NCBI RefSeq assembly: GCF_004006635.1
Contig: NZ_CP034842.1
Span: 1,116,001-1,180,000, forward strand
Length of the DNA stretch: 64,000 nucleotides
From: Fusobacterium necrophorum subsp. necrophorum
Lineage (GTDB): Bacteria > Fusobacteriota > Fusobacteriia > Fusobacteriales > Fusobacteriaceae
Direction: 5' to 3'
The position numbers were made by a program, and so were the translations under genes. Below the pieces are notes generated by a model. It saw nothing but the letters and a program-made list of their open reading frames with translations, searched no databases and had not been told where the DNA came from. This document shows positions 29,201 through 36,115 of the stretch, in pieces (position 1 is the first letter of the stretch; each line of letters starts with the position of its first letter).

Positions 29201-29520
29201 GAATAGGAGATGAAACTTATCCTTATGGAAGTTGGTATACAAAACTTCCTAAGAATTCAGAAGTACAGGCGAGAATAGATCTTGCCATTAAAAAATGGTG
29301 GGTTAATCCTAATGGTGAAATAAGAATAACAGAATATGGGACTGATAAATCAATATTGGATACACTATATTATATTGAATTTCCAAAAGGAATACCTAAA
29401 TATAAAGGTCCAGTAGGTTATCAAGGGGGACTATTTCTTGGAGGATTAAATCAAGAACAATATTTTATTCCAAATTCAAAAGATTTTGGTGAAGTGATAA
29501 AAAGTTGTCCTATTAAATAG
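20299..29520 (+). CDS. cdiA: CdiA-like two-partner-secreted polymorphic toxin exoprotein with TNT-like C-terminus
   Basis: 3073 residues from ATG 20299 (GGGAGAGAG upstream; signal peptide MRNRFLKKAIAILFLIIHM...). A 22-codon in-frame extension to 20233 exists. Order of parts: TPS secretion domain (about 24-270, with HANPNLAPNQAANLIVLQVN and ILSNENGLYINN); seven 70-residue tandem beta-helix repeats (about 376-865); charged region (about 1165-1500); a conserved CdiA/FHA block near 1555 (GSDYFLSRIGY, KRLGDAYYEN, DIVWYEYQEV, VLAPKVYLS); FHA-2 type repeats (about 1720-2450); a switch-point NPSQFKED near 2464; then a variable C-terminus of about 610 residues. The last 140 residues (YGSWYTKLP; YYIEFPKGIP; LFLGGLNQEQYFIP) resemble TNT NAD glycohydrolase domains. 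Exported by a TpsB partner and probably toxic to neighbours. The CdiA class is secure; the TNT call is by eye. Confidence 0.85.
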   Translation: MRNRFLKKAIAILFLIIHMTELFASNLIVDPNANHNTKLDKSSTGVPIVNVSTPNHRGISVNEFLEYNIGKEGQVLNNADNVGRSHLAGLIHANPNLAPNQAANLIVLQVNGSNRSQIEGYLEALSREKVDVILSNENGLYINNGGTINIKNFTTTTGKVSLKDGDIVGIDVETGRIAIGPKGLDVSNANYVEFLSKTLELAGNLVANAEVKVITGSNKIDKDGNIKKIESSTPVGVAIDASQLGGMYAGQIKIISTEKGAGVNSDAFIVSKNKRLEITADGKIKVNKVQGKGIEIQGKEYEQTGLAQSDLDINIKADSIKLHGDGTQAEKKINLDGNVENNSAIYTKETLYTKDLKNTSEIQVKKEIQIDGKLVSSGNIQANEKISVASNAENTGNISTGDKFSAKDTRTTGKLVAKNNIDVKNLTNDGVVATEAKVKIDGELKNSGEIQATNHIKVLSNVENTGDILTDGSVSAKDMKTTKKLLAKGKIEVANLENSGELVTNSSLTIDGKLENIGNIQAIGKISITQNAKNTGEIVTNNTFTAKDTVTTKKLIAKEGISVDTLESAGIVATDNKVDIKGNVINSGIIQAADRITVKKNVDNRGEIVTNGSFTAKDVKTTNKIMSKDDITIAKLENSGTVISNKKLNIDGSLTNSGEIQTLENIVVKENALNTGEILSNGSFTSKEVKNEKTISVSKDIHIGKLGNTGNVATAKNLNVNGKLTNSGNIQAVENISVIDNVLNKGTILTNGSFTSKDIKNEKKVSANKDITVSKLENTGNMVTNSKVTVNGTFMNDGEVKAMDHIAVTGNTTNNGSIVTNKNFTTKNLTNHQKIIVKEKMDTKNVTNTGTIASGDTFTVIGNLENTNRIESVNLDVTGKKLTNSGSMKADNISTKVTDIRNDGKIVSWNNITFSNAQNITNTNEITALKDIVANHTNLVNSGNIASNGKVLLNHSSITNTKKIASNIIEMQENRKYDNTGEIIGNEVSLASTKDLNLTGKLHGAQKLTISGKNISNDGETTGTGLTTITASNNFTNHKALSALTLTVRAAGDVVNNSMLSAGTVSVNGKNIENHDLISAAGNVTLTAENKVDNKAGKAIFAGQKLAIHAQEIKNNKKSELLGNDIELTADKVGNEVGTIKAFNNIKIKTDTFENIGEVKDLDQYESYYETWDGQIIEADQIDDWKRRNSDKASKRSNGHAGRHIRRKQRKAYERITKEVEKDQYKSLLFPEYTEYMKRYLGDEGEYTEKTGSAKIQTIPLKEKVRSKGETEHGKVFAGGNVIIEGKDGGKAREVFNQDSIISAGDTVKIDANKLENIVSIGEKVKVKTGEESMYIKLERTGKKPRKKVKMEVTYTRDFKNDYIIKKVPVLDKNGKQVYERRGLRKRPKYDKIPEYVGRYAYVTGSPSIIEGKHIVINPTSIVKHEIEDTNGKIIRDKAPKEIIVERKPYNEGIEKENTNVTVTANKNIENLNQINVKEELKKYGNVGTEGTIYNGNSGTNGEIAASTKGIEEIIKNGTINMDSSLSSALFIKNISPTSKYLLETRPKYINQKSFYGSDYFLSRIGYEETWDRVKRLGDAYYENELIDRSITEKLGTRFLHGKELSVKELMDNAAEEAKKNNLVVGKALTKEQIAKLEKDIVWYEYQEVNGIQVLAPKVYLSQNTLKNLNTDGRSRITGTENTYIRTGNLENTGFIGGYGNTYVEAKEINNRTLGNQLAEIRGNKTTILAQNNINNIGARISGNEHLNLVAVNGDIVNKSTVENIEFHNGEFAKSQFTKIDSIGEIVSHEDLNMLGNNYTSVGAITQAKNLNIHVVNDMNMKSQEVRGEQTFGKDDSQYNYYGLERNIGSHVKAENLNVTANNFNISGSAVIAKTADLKIDTLHIESKVEKEEEINKTSYKGFLKSGSKKETIHKEENSAGSLYVENKGTIKGDVNLVGSNLVLGKDSFVGGKLTTDSTELHSSYSLEEKKKGFSGSIGSGGFSIGYGKSEGKLKEKDVTNAKSNLVLGDGTVLNQGAEITATNLIHGQISINHGDVTYGARKDIHDVESSTKSSGINLSVRIKSPALDRAKQGIDSFKQMKSGDILGGIASSTNTVTGLVEGLSNNITKKDGSKATLKDIKDGDFKVNNNFYGNIGVNLGFNKSSSNTKSHNENAVVTTIRGKDKNSSITYNNVKNIDYVGTQAQNTKLIYNDVENMNKSAVALNNSYSSSSKSSGVSTGVTINYNNGFQAEANAVSISASKSNMNTNGTTYQNGLFVDVDEVHNNTKNMTLSGFNQKGGTVTGNIQNLTIESKQNTSTTTGSTKGGSLSISPSGVPSGSANYSKTNGERKVVDNASTFIIGDGSNLKVGKVENTAGAIGATGSGKLSIDEYIGHNLENADKSKTVGGSVGISTTGISSIGLDYSDRKQEGVTKNTVIGNVEIGKSSGDEINKDLGSMTEVTKDRDFKTNINIESQTIKYALNPSQFKEDVQIALIEGKATGRTVVKTIDNMINGDNSQDIGDAERRSLIEIKEAIVRVQTAPAMDIIAEEDLADKNVQARLKVEIEKFDPNDPSLSEKVRERLNELKAEGKEIVAFYDKTTGKIFINQNAKDEEVRASIAREYKIKEDLELGRGKANDKGQLRSTVAGEIAYDEIKDRLKKGDKNPISASSFDVAKMDKDSEVTSDLRDKNVQREFFNSLPYAAATSNGAWKINPKILKEMQGDKGEIEDFIFRPDFYVKSVDLLYAESEEGKKKIAIADSKIDSFNKNNPDREYYKIIDGRKKEVLIASNPKAKSYWYHFGKSFSAPFRTEGYGMNVHPNSSFTEDVKELTGIVFRGLNDLSKPFTLGIGSKLGDEKGRIRKRSNQYGTKEEVEGKQEFLKNSLESATDMVVTPITMKLVGTGIKILDKKMNYPKLTYDEYKFLKEYKYKPISGEITSKYEDVKTYRYNATINPGPLAEGKNPPVNNFYGGMYNDASNEGGVFVRIGDETYPYGSWYTKLPKNSEVQARIDLAIKKWWVNPNGEIRITEYGTDKSILDTLYYIEFPKGIPKYKGPVGYQGGLFLGGLNQEQYFIPNSKDFGEVIKSCPIK
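21424..22893 (+). repeat. Seven tandem 210-bp repeats (70 residues each) in the CdiA-like stalk
   Basis: Units start at 21424, 21634, 21844, 22054, 22264, 22474 and 22684, all exactly 210 bp apart. Each begins with a form of N-S-G-E-I-Q-A and contains NTGEI and FTAKD positions. They are diverged at both DNA and protein level, so old duplications. Each is probably three beta-helix coils. Confidence 0.85.
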
Positions 29521-29543
29521 CAAATGAAAGGAGCTGCATAATT

Positions 29544-29939
29544 ATGATATGGGAAAAACTAAAAAATAGAAAAAATTTTGTAGAAGAAGATTTTATAGAA
29601 CTTAGAGATTCAGTAGAAGAGTTAATAGCTATAATTGAAAAATACAAGGATATGAGAAAAAACTCAAAAGGATATATAGAAGAAATGAAGAGATTTTTAG
29701 GAGAAATTAATGCAACACTAAAAGAAAAAAAATTAACAGATAAAGAATTAATAAATTTAGATGAATTAACAAAAACTTATTTTAATTTTCATGATAATAG
29801 TCTTTTACAATATGGTGTTTATGATAAAGATGATTTAGAAAAAACAAATAAAGCTAATAGAGAAATAACAGTAGCAGTGAATAGATTAGAAAAAATCCTT
29901 TCTAAAATTACAGAAAAGGTAGTTTATCATAAGATTTAG
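29544..29939 (+). CDS. Probable immunity protein for the CdiA C-terminal toxin
   Basis: 131 residues, no recognised family. It follows the toxin stop by 23 bp with AAAGGAGC before the ATG, the position of a cdiI gene. It is small, highly charged and predicted mostly helical (EEFIEL-like and LDELTKTYFNF segments), without signal peptide or membrane segment, as expected for a cytoplasmic immunity protein. Very AT-rich like the adjoining toxin tip, suggesting they arrived together. A terminator follows. The role is inferred from position only. Confidence 0.6.
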   Translation: MIWEKLKNRKNFVEEDFIELRDSVEELIAIIEKYKDMRKNSKGYIEEMKRFLGEINATLKEKKLTDKELINLDELTKTYFNFHDNSLLQYGVYDKDDLEKTNKANREITVAVNRLEKILSKITEKVVYHKI

Positions 29940-29964
29940 TTAATATAAAAGTAATTAATTTAAG

Positions 29965-30003
29965 AAAAGCTATATAGATAAAAAATATTTATATAGCTTT
30001 TTC
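29965..30003 (+). terminator. Terminator after the immunity gene
   Basis: AAAGCTATATA pairs with TATATAGCTTT, then TTTTC. It separates the cdiA-immunity unit from the orphan cassette. Confidence 0.7.
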
Positions 30004-30035
30004 TAAATTTATAAATTAAGATAATTTTTATGTTA

Positions 30036-31534
30036 GAATCTCAGGAAATGAAAATTTAAATCTAGTAGCAATCAATGGAGATATCGTAAATAAGAGTACT
30101 GCAGAAAACATTGACCATGTGGGAACACAAGCGCAAAATACGAAATTGATCTATAACGATGTAGAAAATATGAATAAGAGTGCAGTTGCATTAAATAACT
30201 CCTACTCATCTAGTAGTAAAAGTAGTGGAATATCCACAGAGGTTACTATAAACTACAATCATGGTTTCCAAACAGAAGCCAATGCAGTCAGTATTTCCGC
30301 TTCAAAATCTAAAATGAATAGCAATGGAACTACTTACCAAAATGGTAGATTTGTCAATGTCAATGAAGTACATAACAATACCAAAAATATGATGTTATCA
30401 GGCTTTCACCAAGAAGGGGGAAGCGTTACAGGCAATATAGAGAACCTTACGATGGAAAGTAAACAAAATACCTCTACCACAACAGGTAGTACAAAAGGTG
30501 GAAGTTTGGGTATTTCACCAACCGGAATACCTTTAGGAAGTGTAAAGGATTCTAAAACAAAGGGAGAAAGAAAAGTGGTAGACACTCCTACTACATTTTT
30601 AATTGGTGAGGGAAGTCATGTAAAAGTAGGAAAGGTAGAAAATACAGCAGGAGCAATAGGCGCAACAGGAAGTGGGAAATTATCTATTGATGAGTATATA
30701 GGACATAACTTAGAAAATGTAGAGAAATCGAAAACCAAAGGTGGCTCAGTAGGAATATCTACCACAGGAATCAGTAGCATAGGCTTAGAGTATTCTGATA
30801 GAAAACAAGAAGGAGTAACAAGAAATACAGTAATAGGTAATGTAGAAATAGGGAAATCATCCGGAGAGGAAATCCATAAAGAGTTAAGTTCTATGACAGA
30901 AATCACAAAGGATAGAAAGTTTGAAACCAATATCCATGTGGAAGCGCAAACCATAAATTATGTCAAAAATCCTGAAAAGTGGAAAGAAGATATTACAAAG
31001 GCTAAAAATGAAATCCATGATATTTACCATACAGTAGACAGTACAGTAAATCCAAAAGGAAAAGAAAATAGAAATGTATTCGAACAACTTGGAGAAGTAA
31101 GACAAGCAAGAACAATCCATAATGTAATAGCTTCAAGATTAGAAATAGCAGAAAAGAAAGAAGATATCGCAAAAGCTTTTGAAGGAGTCTCCAAAGATTT
31201 AGGCTATTCGGTAAAAGTAATCTATACAGACCCAAGGAACTCCCCACAATTAATTGGAATTGATCAAGATGGAAATAGGTATGTAAAAGATGGAACAGCC
31301 TATGTAGATGAGAAAACAGGAATCCATCATATTCTAATCAATAGCAAATCGGAAGGAAATAAGACAAAGGCAGGCTTAATAGGCACCATAGCAGAAGAGC
31401 AAAGCCATATTATAGGAAAGATAGAAGGAAGACAAAAGAAAGTTTCCGATGGAAGTGAAAAAGGTTTAGAGAATTTAGGAAGACCCACAAATGATTTCTT
31501 TCAAGACCAATATCGTAAGAATGAAAAGCCATAG
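30036..31534 (+). pseudogene. Orphan CdiA C-terminal cassette with a different toxin tip
   Basis: An open frame without signal peptide or clear start (a GTG at 30119 is the first conventional possibility). 30036-30110 copies part of the main gene near 25520-25600. It then jumps directly to sequence matching 26842 onward, so about 1.25 kb is missing in frame. Homology continues to about 27690 of the main gene (TQAQNTKLIYNDVENMNKSA; GAIGATGSGKLSIDEYIGHN). After NPEKWKED (30968-30991) it is unrelated to the main tip. The new tip has GLIGTIAEEQSHIIGK, which resembles a zincin-like HExxH helix with a changed motif. It is displaced and silent in the manner of orphan cdiA-CT modules, and probably expressed only after recombination into the full gene. 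Confidence 0.75.
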
Positions 31535-32288
31535 AAGTAGTCAGTGATGGCAGAGATTATTCTACTGACAGGAGAGAAATATAGTTTACTAGATAAAATA
31601 TCTACAACTATTTAATTTCAAAAGGTATTTTAGGAAGAGGATTATTTCAATATGGAAAACAGACACAGCCTAATTTAGAAAGAAAGGTTGGTAGTCATTT
31701 AAAATTCATGGAATATACACCTAATGGAGCAGGAAATGGAGAACAACTTCTTTTGGAATATAAGCCAAAGAATAATATAAACCAAGAAATACTCTTCCGG
31801 TAGTATATAAGGCAGAAAATACAGCTTTAGTATTGTATAAAAATCCAAATTTATTCGCTGCACCAGTAGCAACAAATGGATCTTTAGTAACAGCACCATT
31901 ATTATTAACAGATGGGACCAATAAAGTAAGCCAAGTACAAAATAGTATGTTACCAAATAAGGCAGTACTTACACTTCCAGTTAAATATCCAATAATAACG
32001 GAAAGTGGAGTAACAATTTATCCAGATTATGCAACAGGAATAAGAGGAGGAGAGTATGAAGAAGCAGGTATAACAAAAGACAGTAATTATATAGATATAA
32101 CATTACAAAAAAGCATAAAAGGTAAAGAAGTAATAGTTAGAATAAATACTGTAGATATTGATAAAAATGGTAATTATAATTATTATGTTGAAGATAAACA
32201 GGGATTTTTACAATTTTTTCCTTCAGGAATATTTGAAAATTCAAATTGTATAAAAAAGAGGAGAGGTAAATACTGTTGCAGAAACTGA
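31535..32288 (+). pseudogene. Decayed continuation or third toxin tip
   Basis: After the stop at 31532 coding-like segments continue in shifting frames. Near 31535 another frame reads AIEVVSDGRDYSTD. At 31621-31800 a frame reads LGRGLFQYGKQTQPNLERKV and KFMEYTPNGAGNGEQLLLEY. From about 31788 a further frame reads NTLPVVYKAENTALVLYKNP and remains open to 32288 (SGVTIYPDYATGIRGGEYEE). These pieces look like one or two CdiA C-terminal domains with frameshifts near 31530, 31600 and 31788. No family recognised. Confidence 0.6.
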
Positions 32289-32496
32289 GTCAAGATTAAT
32301 GTTATTTAAAGAACTGAAAAAAAGTATATTAAAGAATTCTATGAAGATAAATAGAGGGATATCAACATATGTAGGAAAGTCAATTGTTGAAAATAAAGAA
32401 AAATACAGAATTCCTTATGGAAGTTCAGCTTCTCCACCAGAAGATGATTTTGATATAAGTGATATGGTTTGGAAGGGAGAAGGCTTTTTTTATTAA
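32254..32496 (+). pseudogene. Frameshifted tail of the preceding toxin-like frame, or small unknown gene
   Basis: Removing one A from the six-A run at 32252-32257 would join the frame ending at 32288 to this one (CIK-RGEVNTVAETESRLM...). Read alone it gives a 65-residue product from ATG 32299 (SASPPEDDFDISDMVWKGEG near the end) with no ribosome site. The joined reading is more likely. The A-run could be a decay mutation, a sequencing error or a slippage site. Confidence 0.45.
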
Positions 32497-32515
32497 AAAG
32501 ATAAAGAAAATACAC

Positions 32516-32544
32516 TTGACAAATAAAATAGTTTTCGATACGAT
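32516..32544 (+). promoter_or_regulatory. Promoter of the CydDC-like ABC pair
   Basis: TTGACA (32516-32521), 17 bp, TACGAT (32539-32544), 64 bp before the start. Confidence 0.6.
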
Positions 32545-32607
32545 AACTTGGGATATAAAAATAAATATCAAAAAAGACAACATGTTTAAGAAAGGAGCTT
32601 GAGTCCG

Positions 32608-34350
32608 TTGATTGAAAAACAACTATATCGTTTTTGTGGAGAAACACAGAAATATATTAAGGACAGCGTATTTTTATCTTGCTATCGTCTATTGGCAGGA
32701 ATCGGCTTTTCTTTTCTATTTGCAAAATTGTTAGCAGATATTTTAGAGAAGAATTGGACAACAAACCTATTTTTTGTAATGGGAGGAATGCTCATTATTA
32801 TTGTGATAAAACAGTGGTGTATGAGAAAAGTAGCTTCTAAATTGGGGTTTTTAGTATCTGAAGTGAAGGAAAATCTGAGAAGAGCTATTTATCAAAAAGT
32901 GTTACGTCTGGGGATTTCTTATCAGGAGACTTTTCAAACGCAAGAAGTAATTCATTTGGCAGTGGATGGTGTGGAACAGTTGGAAAATTATTTTGGGGGG
33001 TATTTAACACAATTTTATTATTGTTTTGCCTCTTCCCTTATTTTATTTTGTGTCATTGCTCCTTGGAATGTAAAAGCAGCTTTAGTTCTATTGATTATGG
33101 CCTGCAGCATTCCTTTGACCTTGCAGTTATTGTTAAGAATGGTAAAGCAAGTACAAAAGAAATATTGGTCCAAATACGCCAGTGTAGGAAATCTTTTTTT
33201 AGATAGTTTACAAGGCTTAACTACTCTAAAAGTGTATGGAACGGACGGAAGGCGAGAAGAAGAAATAGCAGAGTTATCGGAGGGATTTCGAAAACAAACC
33301 ATGAAGGTGTTGAAAATGCAATTGAGCTCGATTGCCGTCATCAACTGGATTGCCTATGGAGGAACCGTGGCAGCCGTTATTATTGCTATTTTGGCATATA
33401 GAAGAGGGGATTTAGCTCTATTTGGACTTTTGTTTATCTTTATGTTGGCTCCTGAATTTTTCATTCCTATGAGAACTTTGACAGCACAATTTCACGTTGC
33501 GATGACAGGAGTTGCAGCGGCAGAAAATATGATGAATTTTCTACAAAAAGAAGAAGAAAAATCGTTAGGAGAAGAAGAATATCCAAAGGGAAGTCCTATT
33601 CATGTAAAAAATCTAGTGTATCACTATCAGGATGGAACTAAGGCATTGGACGGCTTGAATTTAAGCTTAGACGCAGGAAAATTGACTGCGATTGTCGGGC
33701 ATTCCGGATGTGGAAAATCTACTTTTGCTTCTTTATTATCCGGAGAAATGCAAGTAGGAGTCAAACAGATTTTTGTGGGGGATACGGATATTCGAAGTTT
33801 AAAAGCGGGAGAAATTACAAAGCACATCTTAAGAATTACTCACGACGGACATATTTTTTCAGGAACTGTAAAAGAAAACTTATTGATGGGAAATCCGGAA
33901 GCTACTGAAGAAATGATGATAGATGCCTTGGAAAAAGTAAGTATGTGGAAATTTTTGCAGGAGAAAGACGGCTTGGATACCCTATTGTTATCACAAGGAA
34001 AAAATGTTTCAGGGGGGCAGGCTCAACGTCTATCCTTAGCGAGGGCTTTGTTACATAATGCGGAAATTTATATTTTTGATGAGGCAAACTCCAATGTGGA
34101 TATTGAATCGGAGGAAATTATTTTATCGGTTATTTATGAATTGGCAAAAACGAAGACAGTAGTATACATCAGTCATCGTTTACCTTCCATTCGAAAGGCG
34201 GATAAAATTTATGTCATGGAAAAAGGACGGGTAGTCCAAGCAGGAAAGCATGAAAGTCTATATGCTGAGGAAGGATTGTATCAAAGGATGTATAAAGAAC
34301 AGGAAGAATTGGAAAATTTCCAAAAAGGAGGAAGTCATGAAGCAAAATAG
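32608..34350 (+). CDS. CydD-like ABC exporter half (membrane + ATPase)
   Basis: 580 residues from TTG 32608 (GGAG at 32594 is 10 bp upstream; TTG 32599 is too close). The N-terminal half has about six membrane helices and the CydD-like LAPEFFIPMRTLTAQFH segment. The C-terminal ATPase has Walker A GHSGCGKST, signature VSGGQAQRL and Walker B IYIFDEANSNVD. CydDC exports cysteine/glutathione in E. coli for cytochrome bd assembly; no cyd oxidase gene is adjacent here, so the substrate is open. It overlaps the next half-transporter by 14 bp, so they form a heterodimer. Confidence 0.82.
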   Translation: MIEKQLYRFCGETQKYIKDSVFLSCYRLLAGIGFSFLFAKLLADILEKNWTTNLFFVMGGMLIIIVIKQWCMRKVASKLGFLVSEVKENLRRAIYQKVLRLGISYQETFQTQEVIHLAVDGVEQLENYFGGYLTQFYYCFASSLILFCVIAPWNVKAALVLLIMACSIPLTLQLLLRMVKQVQKKYWSKYASVGNLFLDSLQGLTTLKVYGTDGRREEEIAELSEGFRKQTMKVLKMQLSSIAVINWIAYGGTVAAVIIAILAYRRGDLALFGLLFIFMLAPEFFIPMRTLTAQFHVAMTGVAAAENMMNFLQKEEEKSLGEEEYPKGSPIHVKNLVYHYQDGTKALDGLNLSLDAGKLTAIVGHSGCGKSTFASLLSGEMQVGVKQIFVGDTDIRSLKAGEITKHILRITHDGHIFSGTVKENLLMGNPEATEEMMIDALEKVSMWKFLQEKDGLDTLLLSQGKNVSGGQAQRLSLARALLHNAEIYIFDEANSNVDIESEEIILSVIYELAKTKTVVYISHRLPSIRKADKIYVMEKGRVVQAGKHESLYAEEGLYQRMYKEQEELENFQKGGSHEAK

Positions 34351-36031
34351 ACGAAGTGCAGCAAAAATTATGTTTCAGCTCGCAGGACTTCTGAAACCTT
34401 TGTGGGGAATTATGAGTATTGCAGTTGCAACAGGGGTCATCGGCTTTTTATTTTCTTTCGGGATCAGTATGTTCGGAGCCTATGCCATTTTAAAAATTTT
34501 GGATTGGGTGGATTTGTCAACAGTTCCTTTTGGAACTTGGTCCTTACATTCCTATTTTGTCGCCATGGCAATCTGTGCTTTTTTTCGAGGACTATTACAT
34601 TATATTGAACAGTATTGTAATCACTTTATTGCCTTTCACATTTTAGCTGAAATTCGAGTTCGATTGTTTCAGGTGATGAGAAGATTGGCACCGGCAAAAA
34701 TAGACGGAGAAAATCAAGGGAATTTAATCTCTATGATTACAGGAGATATCGAGCTTTTAGAAGTTTTCTATGCCCATACGGTATCACCTATTTTAATTGC
34801 CTTTGTTACTACCGTTATCTTGTTTTTATACTATTTGGGACTGCATTGGATTTATGCGATCTATGCCTTGTTAGGGCAAATTTTTGTAGGAATTCTAGTT
34901 CCTTGGGTGGCTTCTCGAAAGGCAAGTACCGTAGGGATGAAAGTGCGAAATGAAATTGGAAATTTAAATGGAGAATTTTTGGATAAATTACGAGGATTAC
35001 GGGAAGTGGTTCAATATCGAAGAGGAAGGGAAATGGTGACAAGAATTTCCTTGCTGACAGATAATCTTTGTGCAGGACAAAGGGAACTGCGAAATCAAAT
35101 GGCTCTGGTTCAAGTTTGGACGGACAGTGCTATCATTTTCGTTTCTTTGCTGCAACTTATTTTGAGCGTGTTTTTGGTTGCTTTCGGAACGGTTGGAATG
35201 GAAGCGGCTATTTTGGCAGGAGTGCTGCAGGTAGGAAGTTTCGCCCCTTATATCAACTTAGCAAATTTGGGAAATATTTTATCTCAAACGTTTGCCTGTG
35301 GAGAACGAGTGCTTTCTTTGATGGAAGAAACACCTGCTGTAGAAGATAGTGAAAACGCACAAGAAATTGCAATGGGAAATTTAAGCGTTGAAAATTTACA
35401 ATTTGAATATCGAAGCGGAAGACAACAGCAGGTATTAAATGGAGTGAATTTAGAAATTAAACCCGGAGAGATTGTTGGAATTATGGGGCCAAGCGGTTGT
35501 GGAAAATCAACTCTATTGAAATTGATGATGCGTTTTTGGGATGCCGATTCCGGAAAAATTTCTTTGGGAGGGATGGATATTAAAGAGGCGAAGAGAACTT
35601 CTCTATACTCTCATTATAACTATATGACGCAGTCTACCAGTTTATTTACAGGAACCATTCGAGACAATCTTTTGGTTGCAAAACCGAATGCGAGCGAAGA
35701 AGAAATTGTAGAAGCTTTGAAGAAGGCTTCCTTTTACGACTATGTCATGAGTCTTCCTGAAAAATTGGAGACCGTAGTGGAAGAAGGAGGAAAAAATTTT
35801 TCCGGAGGAGAACGACAAAGAATCGGTCTGACTCGATGTTTTTTAGCTGATCGTTCTATCTTCTTCTTGGATGAGCCTACTTCCAATTTGGATGTCCAAA
35901 ATGAAGCGATTATTTTAAAATCTTTAATGCAGGAAAGAAAAGATAAAACGGTTATTTTAGTTTCTCATAGACTTTCCACATTAGGAGTCTGTGACAGAAT
36001 TTTAAAAATGGAACAGGGGAAGTTAGTGTAA
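34337..36031 (+). CDS. CydC-like ABC exporter half (membrane + ATPase)
   Basis: 564 residues from ATG 34337 with AAAGGAGGAAG upstream, inside the end of the previous gene. Six membrane helices occupy about residues 15-300. The ATPase has Walker A GPSGCGKST, signature FSGGERQRIGL and Walker B IFFLDEPTSNLD, then VSHRLSTL. Partner of the CydD-like half. The ATPase sites look complete in both subunits. It lies between two IS right-end remnants together with the CDI locus. Confidence 0.82.
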   Translation: MKQNRRSAAKIMFQLAGLLKPLWGIMSIAVATGVIGFLFSFGISMFGAYAILKILDWVDLSTVPFGTWSLHSYFVAMAICAFFRGLLHYIEQYCNHFIAFHILAEIRVRLFQVMRRLAPAKIDGENQGNLISMITGDIELLEVFYAHTVSPILIAFVTTVILFLYYLGLHWIYAIYALLGQIFVGILVPWVASRKASTVGMKVRNEIGNLNGEFLDKLRGLREVVQYRRGREMVTRISLLTDNLCAGQRELRNQMALVQVWTDSAIIFVSLLQLILSVFLVAFGTVGMEAAILAGVLQVGSFAPYINLANLGNILSQTFACGERVLSLMEETPAVEDSENAQEIAMGNLSVENLQFEYRSGRQQQVLNGVNLEIKPGEIVGIMGPSGCGKSTLLKLMMRFWDADSGKISLGGMDIKEAKRTSLYSHYNYMTQSTSLFTGTIRDNLLVAKPNASEEEIVEALKKASFYDYVMSLPEKLETVVEEGGKNFSGGERQRIGLTRCFLADRSIFFLDEPTSNLDVQNEAIILKSLMQERKDKTVILVSHRLSTLGVCDRILKMEQGKLV

Positions 36032-36115
36032 CGTTCGAACAGATGCTTGGATACACAAGTTAAGATATCAGTAAAACATAAGAAAAAATGCCTAGTTGAA
36101 AGAATAGATGTTTGC

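Noticed and set aside
20299..29520. Leukotoxin LktA of F. necrophorum
   Set aside because: Similar size and TPS context, but the CdiA block, the variable tip with small downstream gene and the N-terminal sequence do not fit what I know of LktA.
29544..29939. Toxin-antitoxin antitoxin or regulator
   Set aside because: No DNA-binding motif; position directly after a toxin tip favours immunity.
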